From contig CAYMSA010000029.1 of assembly GCA_964392965.1 (NCBI GenBank), positions 1 through 19,683 of the forward strand: 19,683 nucleotides of DNA, given 5' to 3'. Made by a program: the position numbers and the translations under genes. The notes under the pieces are model-generated. The model saw nothing but the letters and a program-made list of their open reading frames with translations. It was not told the origin of the DNA and searched no databases. This DNA comes from CAYMSA01 sp964392965 (GTDB lineage Bacteria > Actinomycetota > Coriobacteriia > Anaerosomatales > Anaerosomataceae). Shown piece after piece: positions 6,360 to 15,438 of the stretch; the first letter of the stretch is position 1, and every line of letters starts with the position of its first letter.

Positions 6360-6620
6360 ATGATCACCTCGAACGAACAGATCCGGCTCAGCGCGGCCTG
6401 CCTTCACTCGCAGGCCATCACGCTGTCTCGTGGGGAGGGAACTGTCATCGACGTCCCGCCTGACCTGATGACCCGCATCATGGACTATCTATCGTCCGTT
6501 CCGGACGTTCGCGATGATCGGGTGACCCATGCGCGAAACCTCATGACCTACGATCCACCCTCTGCTTCCGCGATCGCGGAGAAGCTCATAGGGCGTGTGA
6601 TCTGCGATTCGCTCCAGTGA
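6360..6620 (+). CDS. FlgM-like anti-sigma-28 factor
   Basis: An 86-aa protein whose second half matches the FlgM C-terminal domain: LSSVPDVRDDRV (45-55), a short helix, then YDPPSASAIAEKLIGRVI (64-81), the 'PDVRxDRV...Y...A..IA.KL' pattern that binds the flagellar/motility sigma factor. In characterised bacteria FlgM holds sigma-28 inactive until the flagellar hook is finished. The start is uncertain. ATG at 6360 has no Shine-Dalgarno. GTG at 6333, nine codons upstream in the same frame, lies inside a hairpin. GCCGAT at 6345-6350 resembles a sigma-28 -10 and would give a leaderless ATG. No flagellar genes lie in the window; the next gene encodes a pilus/secretion ATPase, so motility control is possible. 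Family assignment rests on the C-terminal pattern only. Confidence 0.65.
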   Translation: MITSNEQIRLSAACLHSQAITLSRGEGTVIDVPPDLMTRIMDYLSSVPDVRDDRVTHARNLMTYDPPSASAIAEKLIGRVICDSLQ

Positions 6621-6622
6621 CC

Positions 6623-6635
6623 CCGGAGTCTCCGG
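6623..6635 (+). terminator. small hairpin after the FlgM-like gene
   Basis: CCGGA-GTC-TCCGG forms a 5-bp stem 2 bases after the stop codon, followed by TTCCT. It is short and the T run is poor, so it is at most a weak terminator. It does separate the FlgM-like gene from the promoter at 6652. Confidence 0.3.
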
Positions 6636-6651
6636 TTCCTGCCGTGGTGTC

Positions 6652-6660
6652 TGCTACGAT
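6652..6660 (+). promoter_or_regulatory. extended -10 promoter of the pilB-type gene
   Basis: TGC-TACGAT lies in the gap between the FlgM-like gene and the secretion ATPase. It predicts a start near 6667 and a leader of about 60 bases. As with the two similar elements in the window, no -35 hexamer is visible at normal spacing. Confidence 0.55.
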
Positions 6661-6725
6661 GGATGTGCCGATCGGGTGAAGCCGCTCGGCTGACGTGCGT
6701 CGAATCCACTCTCGCGGAGGGCCTG

Positions 6726-6742
6726 ACGTGTCATACACACGT
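6726..6742 (+). other. inverted repeat over the pilB-type start codon
   Basis: ACGTGT (6726-6731) and ACACGT (6737-6742) are perfect 6-base arms around a 5-base spacer. The GTG start codon (6728-6730) lies in the first arm. In RNA this is a modest hairpin that could hide the start; in DNA it is a short palindrome. Confidence 0.3.
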
Positions 6743-8398
6743 GATCGGATCGGTGAGCTCCTGGTGCGCGCGGGCGTCATCACGGAGGAGGACCTGGCGG
6801 CCGCACTGGAGCGGCAACGGGAAGTCGGCGGGCGAATCGGCGAGATCCTCATCGGGTCGTTCGGACTGGACGATGAAGTCGTTGCGCGTGCGCTCGCCGA
6901 GCAGAAACAGGTAGAGTTCCTCGACCTCAACCTCTTCCCCGTGGATCGGCGGGCCGCAGTGCTCCTGCCCGCCCGCTCCGCGCTGCGTGCCCGGGCTATC
7001 CCGGTGGACTTCCGCGATGGATCACTCGTCCTCGCGATGGCCGACCCGCTGGACATCGAGACGATCGATGACACCGAGCTCAGGACGGGTATGCCGGTCA
7101 TACCGGCGGTCGCCACCGCCGCACAGATCGAGCACGCCGTGCATCGCTACATCACCTCGACCGACGCAGTCGAGAGCGTTTCGCTCGATACCCTGACCGC
7201 GGAGCCCGAGGAAGCGCTCGAGGTACCCGAGGACGATGCGCCCGTCGTTCGTCTGGTGAACCAGATCCTGCGCGAGGCGATCGCGGACCAGGCGAGCGAC
7301 ATCCACATCGAACCCGGCGAGCGCGGCGTGCGCGTACGCTACCGCATCGACGGCGTGCTCCACGAGGCACTGAGAACTCCGGTGTCGGCTCGCGCCGGCA
7401 TCACGAGTCGCGTGAAGGTCATGGCCGAGATGGACATCGCCGAACGCCGCCGTCCACAGGACGGGCGCATCGCGCTCGCGGTGGACGGTCGGCCGGTGGA
7501 CATGCGGGTCGCCACACTGCCGACCCCGTTCGGCGAGTCGATCGTCATTCGCATCCTCGACCATCACGCGTCGCAGCAGAGTATCGGTGACCTGGGTATG
7601 TCCGAGGGGCATCGTGTGCTGTTCGAGCGCTTTCTCGCACGGCCGTATGGCGCGCTTTTCATCTCAGGACCCACTGGTTCCGGCAAGTCGACGACACTCT
7701 ATGCCGGACTCGGGCAGCTGAACGTCCCCGAGCGGAAGATCATCACCATCGAGGACCCGATCGAATACCAGATCGACGGCATCACGCAGATGGCGGCCCG
7801 ACCGGTGATCGGTCTCAGTTTCGCGCATCTGCTGCGCACAGTCCTTCGATCGGACCCCGACGTGGTCATGGTGGGTGAGATCAGGGACGCAGAGACGGCG
7901 AGCATCGCCACCCGCGCAGCCCTCACCGGGCACCTTGTGCTGTCGTCCATCCATACGAACGATGCTCCCTCGGCGCTGACCCGGCTCGTGGATATGGAGG
8001 TGGCGCCGTTCGTGGTGTCCAACGCGCTGCTGGGCGTGGTCGCACAGCGGCTCGTGAGGCGGCTCTGTCCGCAATGCAGGCAGACGATTCCGGTGGATGC
8101 GTCGCTTCTCGAATCGTTCCACCTGACGCGCGAGGAGCTGCCGGCCGACGAGATCTACGGTGCCACGCCGGGTGGTTGCTCGGGGTGCCACGGTACGGGC
8201 TATCACGGGAGGCTTGGCGTGTTCGAGATCATGGAGATGAACTCCGAGATCGAGCGGCTCTTCCTGGCATCTGCGCCGTCCGAGGAGATGCGCGCGAGCG
8301 CCATCGCCTCGGGAATGAAGACTTTGAGGCAGGATGCGTTGGAGAAGGTGGCCGCGGGACTCACGAGTCTTGAGGAGATCGTCCGCGTGGTCATCTGA
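6728..8398 (+). CDS. type IV pilus / type II secretion assembly ATPase (PilB/GspE family)
   Basis: Cytoplasmic hexameric ATPase that powers pilin or pseudopilin polymerisation at the inner side of the membrane. The 556-aa protein has an N-terminal T2SSE_N/MshEN-like region (GELLVRAGVITEEDLAAAL onward). It also has Walker A GPTGSGKST (314-322), the Asp box with IEDPIEYQ, Walker B with VGEIRD (382-387), the His box GHLVLSSIHTNDA, and a zinc site made of CPQC (447-450) and CSGC (484-487) with GTGYHGR behind. All motifs of an active extension ATPase are intact; the Cys pairs separate it from PilT retraction ATPases. GTG at 6728 is chosen over GTG at 6695 because GGAGG (6716-6720) lies 7 bases before it. 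No pilC, pilT or pilin genes adjoin, so pilus versus secretion cannot be settled here. Confidence 0.92.
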   Translation: MSYTRDRIGELLVRAGVITEEDLAAALERQREVGGRIGEILIGSFGLDDEVVARALAEQKQVEFLDLNLFPVDRRAAVLLPARSALRARAIPVDFRDGSLVLAMADPLDIETIDDTELRTGMPVIPAVATAAQIEHAVHRYITSTDAVESVSLDTLTAEPEEALEVPEDDAPVVRLVNQILREAIADQASDIHIEPGERGVRVRYRIDGVLHEALRTPVSARAGITSRVKVMAEMDIAERRRPQDGRIALAVDGRPVDMRVATLPTPFGESIVIRILDHHASQQSIGDLGMSEGHRVLFERFLARPYGALFISGPTGSGKSTTLYAGLGQLNVPERKIITIEDPIEYQIDGITQMAARPVIGLSFAHLLRTVLRSDPDVVMVGEIRDAETASIATRAALTGHLVLSSIHTNDAPSALTRLVDMEVAPFVVSNALLGVVAQRLVRRLCPQCRQTIPVDASLLESFHLTREELPADEIYGATPGGCSGCHGTGYHGRLGVFEIMEMNSEIERLFLASAPSEEMRASAIASGMKTLRQDALEKVAAGLTSLEEIVRVVI

Positions 8399-8434
8399 TC
8401 GCGTGCATCGCATGACGGATGGGTGAGGATGACC

Positions 8435-9633
8435 ATGACGCGTGGCCGAAGAGCCGTCGTGCTCGTACTGGACAGTGTGGGCGTGGGCGCGCTGCCGGAT
8501 GCGGCGTCCTACGGCGACCTCGGCTCGAACACACTCGGCAACACGGCGCGGGCGGTTGGCGGACTCTCGTTGTCGACGCTCGGGGCGCTGGGGCTCGGGA
8601 ACATCACCGAGGTTCTCGGTGTGCCGCCCGTGGCCGCGCCGGATGCCTCGTGGGGCCGGTGTGCCGAGCGTTCCGCGGGCAAGGACACGACGGTCGGTCA
8701 CTGGGAGCTCATGGGCCTTGTCCTCGAGCGTCCGTTTCCCACCTATCCGAAGGGTTTCCCCGATGACCTCATCGGGGAGGTGTGCGAGGCCGTCGGCATC
8801 GCGGGCGTTCTCGGCAACCGGGCGGCGAGCGGCACCGTCATCATCGACGAGCTCGGTGACGAGCATCTGCGGACCGGGCTTCCGATCGTGTACACGTCGG
8901 CCGACTCGGTGTTCCAGGTGGCTGCACATGAGGAGCTCTTCGGACTCGATCGCCTCTACGCGGTGTGCGAGCGAGCGCGCGCGATGCTCACAGGCGAACG
9001 GGGCGTGGCCCGCGTGATCGCACGTCCCTTCATCGGGCCGGACGCCGGGGGGCGCTACAGGCGCACGGCCAACCGGAGGGACTACTCACTCGAACCGCCG
9101 GGAGAGACGGCCCTGGACGCGCTCATGGGCGCGGGCGTCCCGGTCGTGGGAATCGGGAAGATCGAGGACATCTTCGCCGGACGTGGACTGACGGCTTCGG
9201 TGCATACCACGGGGAACGCCGAGGGTATGCGGCGGCTCGTCGAAGTCGTCTCGGACCTCGAGAGGGGCTTCGTCTTCTGCAACCTCGTCGACTTCGACAT
9301 GCTCTGGGGACATCGCAACGATCCGACGGGCTACGCGCGCGCACTCGAGGAGGTCGACCAGTGGCTGCCGCAGCTCCTGGGCGTACTGGCCGACGGCGAC
9401 CTTCTCGTCATCACCGCCGATCACGGGTGCGATCCCACGACGGCATCGACCGATCACAGTCGCGAGTATGTTCCGCTGTTGGCGCTCCTCAAGGGCCGGT
9501 GTCCGGGGCGGCCACTCGGCACGCGGTCGACATTCGCCGACGTGGGTGCGACGGTGCGCGACTTCTTCGGCCTGCCGCCGGCTGACGTGGGCGAGTCGTT
9601 CCTGGCCGACCTCGACGCTGTGGACGGTCTCCG

Positions 9634-9637
<4 letters not shown>
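8435..9637 (+). CDS. deoB: phosphopentomutase
   Basis: Interconverts (deoxy)ribose-1-phosphate and (deoxy)ribose-5-phosphate, linking nucleoside breakdown to central metabolism. It belongs to the alkaline-phosphatase superfamily with two metal ions. Visible are the N-terminal metal ligand in DSVGVG (Asp13), the phospho-threonine segment GKDTTVGHWE with Thr85 where DeoB enzymes are phosphorylated, DFDMLWGH (286-293), ADHG (Asp329, His330) and DHSREY (Asp340, His341). At 400 aa it is of normal length. Three in-frame starts are clustered (GTG 8423, ATG 8429, ATG 8435); GAGG at 8425-8428 has correct spacing only for 8435. The following phosphorylase gene overlaps it by 4 bases (GTGA), and the two enzymes act in sequence. 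Confidence 0.95.
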
Positions 9638-10959
<1,322 letters not shown>

Positions 10960-10960
10960 G

Positions 10961-13606
10961 ATGACGTCCCGGCAGCAATGGACGCCCGAACGGGTGCCGA
11001 CGGTCGTCCTCGGGCACGCGAACCCCGACTTCGACGCGTACGCATCGATGCTGGCGGCTACGCGGTTGTTCGAGGGGGCGAAGGCCGTTTATTTCGGCTC
11101 GCAGAATGCGAACGTGCGCGAATTCCATAACCTGCACGAGGACTTCGTGCACTTCATCGACCCGCGCCGGCTCGACCCATCAGGTGTGGAGCGCGTGGTC
11201 ATCGTCGACACGCGCGACACGAGCCGACTGGGCGAAGGGCGTGAGTACACCGAGCGGGAAGGCGTGGAGATCGTCGTCTACGATCACCACGCGCGACAGC
11301 CGGGAGACCTCTCGGGGATCGACGACCGTTCGATGGCCGTTGGCGCGACCACCTCGATACTTGCGCATGAGCTACGCGAGCGAGGCGTGGCAATCACGCC
11401 GCTCGAAGCGACAGCGCTTCTCCTCGGCATCCACGAGGATACCGGTTCGCTCACCTATCCGGGAACCACGCCCTTCGACGCGGAGGCGGCGGCCTTCTTG
11501 ATGGCGTCGGGCGCCGATCTCGACGTCCTCAACCACTTCCTGGTCCGTGCGCTCACGCCGCAGCAGCGCGCTCTTCTCGACGAGCTACTCGAGACGCTCG
11601 AGGTGTGGGGCGTCCACGGTCGCGAGGTCGCGGTGGCCTCGGCGCATGCGGACGGATACGTCGAGTCGGCGTCGATCGTGACGCACCACCTCTGCGAAGA
11701 CCTGGGCTACCGGATCGCCCTCGTGGTCATCGAGATGCCGGAGCGGCTGCAGGTCGTCGCCCGTAGCCGGGCTGCGGACGTCGACGTCGCCGCAGTCTTG
11801 CGGCACGTGGGCGGTGGGGGGCATCCTCAGGCGGCCTCGGCAGCCCTCAAGGAAGCCGATCTGGTCGAGGTCCTCGGCCAGCTACGGGTCGCCCTCGAAG
11901 CCGAGGTGCCGCCACCCGTCATGGCAGGAGATATCGCGAGCACGCCAGTGCGTTCGGTCACGCCCGTCACGACGATGGCCGAAGCCGGCCACATCATGGC
12001 GCGTTGGGGCCATGGTGGGCTGACGGTCCTTGAGGAGGGACGGCTCGTCGGGCTGGTGACACGCAAGGACGTCGACAAGGCGGTGCGCCACGGTCTCGAC
12101 CACGCACCGGTGACCGGCTTCATGGCGCGCGATCCCGTGACCGTCCGGCCCGATACTCGGGTGGACGAGCTTGAACGGCTGCTCGTGCGCACGGGCATCG
12201 GTAGACTCCCGGTCGTCGAGGACGGGGAGCTCGTCGGCATCGTCACCCGCAAGGACCTGCTGCGCGCCCAGCACGGGGCGTCCTACCTCGACCGGCGCAT
12301 GAGCAGGCAGCGGACCGGCGCTTCGCGAACGTTCCTGGCGTCGCTCGCACTCCTTCCCGATGAGGTGCAGGACGCCGTGCGCACCATCGGGCGTCTGGCC
12401 GACGAAGCTGGCTATCGCGCCCATGCGGTGGGGGGCTTCGTGCGCGACATGCTGCTCGGTCGCGAGAACCTCGACCTCGATGTGGTCATCGAGGGCGATG
12501 GCCTTGAGTTCGCTCTCGGCGTGGGGGAGCGGCTCGGCAGGCGCGTGAAGGTCCACCGCCGCTTCGGGACGGCAGTGCTCGTGTGGTCCAAGGAACTGCA
12601 TATCGACATCACGAGCGCGCGTACCGAGTACTACCAGCGCCCGGGAGCGCTTCCCACGGTGGAGCGCTCGTCACTGCGCCAGGACCTCTTCCGCCGCGAT
12701 TTCTCCATCAACGCGATGGCGGTCTCCATCAACCCCGCGAGCTTCGGTCAGATCGCCGACCCGTTCGGCGGGTTGTACGACCTCGAGCGTGGCGTCGTGC
12801 GCACGCTCCACTCCCTGTCGTTCGTCGAGGACCCGACTCGTGTGCTGCGCGCCGCCCGCTTCGAGAAGCGGTTCGGTTTCCGTATCGACGCGCCCTCCGA
12901 GGCACTCCTCCGGCAGGCGATAGAGATGGGGATGCTCGACGAAGTGAGCGGGGCGCGCATCCGGGAGGAGCTGCTGGACATCATCGACGAGGACGTCCCG
13001 GGAGTGATCCTCGCGCGTCTCGGGGACCTTGGCGTCCTCTCGACGCTTGCACCCGACGGTGTCGACCTCGCGCTTCTCGTACGTGACGTGGAGGCGTGTG
13101 CCGCGTCGTTTCCCGCTGCGAGCGCGCTTCTCGAGAGCCCCCCACGACGACGCACGACGCTCGTCACTTCGATGGTCGCCCGCTCAGGGCGTTCGGCGGC
13201 AGAACGATGGTGCCGGTGGCTTCACTTCGGGCGGGAGTACTCGGAACCGGCGGTCATCGCCGCCGAACGCTCGGCGGTGCTTCTCGCCCGGCTCAAGGAC
13301 CGCCGCAAGATGCGCCCAAGCCGGCTCTACTACCTGCTGGAGGCGCTCCCTACCGAGGTGCTCGTCTACCTCTGGGCGGTCGGAAGCGTCACTGTGCGTA
13401 CCCGCATCGAGGAGTTCGCGTCGGTGCTTTCGGCCATCCGGCCAGCCGTGAGCGGCGAGGACCTCACCGCGCTCGGGCTCACGCCGGGTCCGGTGTACTC
13501 TGGTATCCTTGCCCAGGCTCGGGCGGACCGTCTGGACGGCCTTGCGGTCGGCAGGGAAGCGGAGCTCACGAATCTCAAACGGCTCGCCCGCAGGGCGCGT
13601 CGCTGA
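10961..13606 (+). CDS. DHH phosphoesterase - CBS pair - tRNA nucleotidyltransferase fusion
   Basis: An 881-aa three-part protein. Part 1 (about 1-310) is a DHH/DHHA1 phosphodiesterase as in NrnA-type nanoRNases: HANPDFDA with Asp23/Asp25, VDTRD (82-86), the DHH triplet (108-110) and GGGGH of DHHA1 (284-288). Part 2 is two CBS domains (about 321-380 and 383-440), usually adenine-nucleotide sensors. Part 3 is a class II nucleotidyltransferase as in CCA-adding, A-adding or poly(A) enzymes: GGFVRD (491-496), catalytic Asp505 and Asp507 in LDLD, RRDFSINAMA from 578, and the nucleotide-selecting EDPTR (623-627). This order is known from Aquifex and deltaproteobacterial relatives, where long and short versions split CC and A addition. 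The start is 1 base after the phosphorylase stop, with GCGAGG upstream. No motif is missing, so all parts may be active. Confidence 0.92.
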   Translation: MTSRQQWTPERVPTVVLGHANPDFDAYASMLAATRLFEGAKAVYFGSQNANVREFHNLHEDFVHFIDPRRLDPSGVERVVIVDTRDTSRLGEGREYTEREGVEIVVYDHHARQPGDLSGIDDRSMAVGATTSILAHELRERGVAITPLEATALLLGIHEDTGSLTYPGTTPFDAEAAAFLMASGADLDVLNHFLVRALTPQQRALLDELLETLEVWGVHGREVAVASAHADGYVESASIVTHHLCEDLGYRIALVVIEMPERLQVVARSRAADVDVAAVLRHVGGGGHPQAASAALKEADLVEVLGQLRVALEAEVPPPVMAGDIASTPVRSVTPVTTMAEAGHIMARWGHGGLTVLEEGRLVGLVTRKDVDKAVRHGLDHAPVTGFMARDPVTVRPDTRVDELERLLVRTGIGRLPVVEDGELVGIVTRKDLLRAQHGASYLDRRMSRQRTGASRTFLASLALLPDEVQDAVRTIGRLADEAGYRAHAVGGFVRDMLLGRENLDLDVVIEGDGLEFALGVGERLGRRVKVHRRFGTAVLVWSKELHIDITSARTEYYQRPGALPTVERSSLRQDLFRRDFSINAMAVSINPASFGQIADPFGGLYDLERGVVRTLHSLSFVEDPTRVLRAARFEKRFGFRIDAPSEALLRQAIEMGMLDEVSGARIREELLDIIDEDVPGVILARLGDLGVLSTLAPDGVDLALLVRDVEACAASFPAASALLESPPRRRTTLVTSMVARSGRSAAERWCRWLHFGREYSEPAVIAAERSAVLLARLKDRRKMRPSRLYYLLEALPTEVLVYLWAVGSVTVRTRIEEFASVLSAIRPAVSGEDLTALGLTPGPVYSGILAQARADRLDGLAVGREAELTNLKRLARRARR

Positions 13607-13617
13607 AAGCAGGACCG

Positions 13618-14286
13618 ATGACCAACGTGGGACTGGCAGTTCTCCAGATCGCACTCGTGATACCCGCCATCGTCTGTCACGAAGTGGCCCACGGCTACGT
13701 GTCGTACCGGCTCGGGGATCCGACCGCGAAGATGGCAGGGCGACTGTCGCTGAATCCGATCAAGCACGTCGATCCCTTCGGTACGATCTTGCTTCCGCTC
13801 ATGATGACCGTGCTCGGCGGCCCCGTTTTCGGGTTCGCAAAGCCGGTGCCCATCAACCCGCGATACTACCGCGACTACCGGAAGGGCATGTTCCTGACCG
13901 GGCTTGCGGGTCCCGCCACGAACCTGATCTTCGCGCTCGTCGGCGCGGCCGTCGTTCGTGTCACCATCGGTCTCGCTCCGGCCAGCGGCCTGACCGGTGT
14001 CACGCAGTGGCTGTTCCTCGCGGGATACTACTTCGCGTATGTGAACCTGGTCCTCATGTTCTTCAACCTGATCCCGATGCCGCCGCTCGACGGATCGCGC
14101 GTACTGCCGTTGTTCCTCTCGGACAAGGCGCTCGCACGCTACCACCAGTTCGAGCGCTACGGCCTGGTGATCTTCTTCATCGTGCTGCTCGTTCTTCCGG
14201 ACTTCATCGGCGTGGACCTCATCGGTGCCTACTTCAGCTTCACGGTCTATCCGATTCTCGACCTGCTCACCGGGCTGACCTTCTAG
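13618..14286 (+). CDS. site-2 protease-like M50 membrane metalloprotease
   Basis: A 222-aa polytopic membrane protein with the zinc-protease motif HEVAH (His21, Glu22, His25) in the first membrane helix and the distal zinc ligand in NLIPMPPLDG (149-159, Asp158). About five hydrophobic segments are visible (roughly 4-24, 52-74, 91-119, 128-154, 180-201). It belongs to the compact M50 group without a PDZ domain or CBS domains, so it is not the RseP/YluC type; substrates of this group are mostly unknown. ATG at 13618 follows the previous stop by 11 bases, with only a weak ribosome site (AGGA at 13611-13614), consistent with translation coupled to the upstream gene. It is the last gene of the run beginning with deoB; a new promoter follows at 14275. 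Confidence 0.88.
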   Translation: MTNVGLAVLQIALVIPAIVCHEVAHGYVSYRLGDPTAKMAGRLSLNPIKHVDPFGTILLPLMMTVLGGPVFGFAKPVPINPRYYRDYRKGMFLTGLAGPATNLIFALVGAAVVRVTIGLAPASGLTGVTQWLFLAGYYFAYVNLVLMFFNLIPMPPLDGSRVLPLFLSDKALARYHQFERYGLVIFFIVLLVLPDFIGVDLIGAYFSFTVYPILDLLTGLTF

Positions 14287-14302
14287 TACGCTGCGGTAGA
14301 AT
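14275..14302 (+). promoter_or_regulatory. promoter of the trpS-scpAB-rluB-cob run
   Basis: CTGACC (14275-14280) and TAGAAT (14297-14302) are separated by 16 bases and resemble -35 and -10 boxes. The -35 overlaps the last codons of the M50 gene. Start of transcription would be near 14309, leaving a leader of about 105 bases before trpS. The leader can fold locally (for example CCACG near 14312 with CGTGG near 14334, and GTCCG with CGGAC around 14347-14367), but it shows no T-box core sequence and no T-rich terminator. Confidence 0.5.
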
Positions 14303-14414
14303 GGCGTAGTCCACGGGTCGGCGAGTCCGGTGCGTGGGCGATACGGTCCGTGCGGTGCGGGCGGACGCGGCAACTGAAGTACCCCCCGGTCCCTCGGAGA
14401 AAGCGACAGCATCC

Positions 14415-15437
14415 ATGACGAAGAAGCGCGTGCTCACCGGATACCGTCCCACCGGCCGCCTGACGCTCGGCCACTGGTTCGGCAACCTGCTCAACATGCG
14501 TGATCTGCAGGAGTCCTACGACGCGTACTACTTCGTCGCCGACTGGCACGCGCTCACGAGCGACTGGCAGGACACACACCGGGTTCGGCAGTATACCGAG
14601 GAGATGGTCCTCGACTGGGTGGCTGCCGGCATCGATCCGGCCAAGTCGGTCATCTACCGTCAGAGCGACGTACCCGAGGTGGCCGAGCTCACGCTCTACC
14701 TGTCGATGGTGACACCTATGCCGTGGCTCGAGCGAGTGCCTTCATACAAAGAACAGCGCGAGCAGATCTCGGAGAAGGACCTCAGTAACGTCGGGTTCTT
14801 CCTCTACCCGCTCATGCAGGCGGCGGACATCCTCATCGTGCGCGGTGATATGGTCCCTGTGGGCGAGGATCAGCTTCCCCATCTCGAGCTGACCCGCGAG
14901 GTGGCACGCCGATTCAACGGCCAGTACGGTGAACTGCTCCCCGAACCGCAGGCGCTCATCGCGAAGGCGGGCGCCCGGGTGCCGGGCACCGACGGCCGCA
15001 AGATGTCCAAGAGCTACGGCAACGCGATCTACCTCTCGGAGTCTCCTGATGAGACGGCCGCCAAGATCAAGGGCATGATCACGGACCCGGCGCGTAAGCT
15101 CAAGACCGACCCGGGCAACCCTGACATCTGCCCGCTGCATCAGATCCATAAGCTCATCGGTGACCCGGAAGCGATCCGCACGTGGGACGAGTGCTGCCGG
15201 TCGGCCGAGTGCGGCTGTGTGGCTCACAAGCGGGCGCTCATCGAGGAGCTCAACACCTACCTCGCCCCATTCCGCGAGCGGCGTGCCGAGATCGCCGCGA
15301 CGCCGGGGTACGCCTGGGAGGTCCTCGCCGCAGGGGCTGCCGAGGTGCGGCCTGCGGTCCTCGAGCTGATGGACGGCGTACGCCGGGCGATGCACATCGA
15401 CGGGAACGGCACGGGCACGCCTCTCGGGCGGGGGTGA
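14415..15437 (+). CDS. trpS: tryptophanyl-tRNA synthetase, iron-sulfur-type variant
   Basis: Class I synthetase that charges tRNA-Trp. At 340 aa it has normal length. The HIGH-type motif is TLGHWFG (17-23) and the KMSKS loop is at 196-200. The region 239-272 holds a cysteine cluster: Cys239, Cys260, Cys261, Cys266, Cys268 and then His271. It aligns with the C-x22-C-x6-C-x2-C [4Fe-4S] motif described for Thermotoga maritima TrpRS as C-x21-C-x6-C-x2-H, so the last ligand position is His instead of Cys and the first spacing is one shorter. ATG at 14415 is preferred over the open frame back to 14334 because the protein then begins just before the conserved core; GGAGAAAG (14396-14403) is the nearest ribosome-like site. 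scpA starts 1 base after its stop. Confidence 0.95.
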   Translation: MTKKRVLTGYRPTGRLTLGHWFGNLLNMRDLQESYDAYYFVADWHALTSDWQDTHRVRQYTEEMVLDWVAAGIDPAKSVIYRQSDVPEVAELTLYLSMVTPMPWLERVPSYKEQREQISEKDLSNVGFFLYPLMQAADILIVRGDMVPVGEDQLPHLELTREVARRFNGQYGELLPEPQALIAKAGARVPGTDGRKMSKSYGNAIYLSESPDETAAKIKGMITDPARKLKTDPGNPDICPLHQIHKLIGDPEAIRTWDECCRSAECGCVAHKRALIEELNTYLAPFRERRAEIAATPGYAWEVLAAGAAEVRPAVLELMDGVRRAMHIDGNGTGTPLGRG

Positions 15438-15438
15438 C

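Noticed and set aside
13501..13509. TGGTATCCT as an internal promoter for the M50 protease gene
   Set aside because: It lies inside the coding sequence of the fusion gene, lacks the TGCTAC core of the other promoters and has no -35; the tight spacing already explains expression.
14309..14414. T-box leader for trpS
   Set aside because: The conserved T-box core and a terminator/antiterminator pair with a T run are not present.
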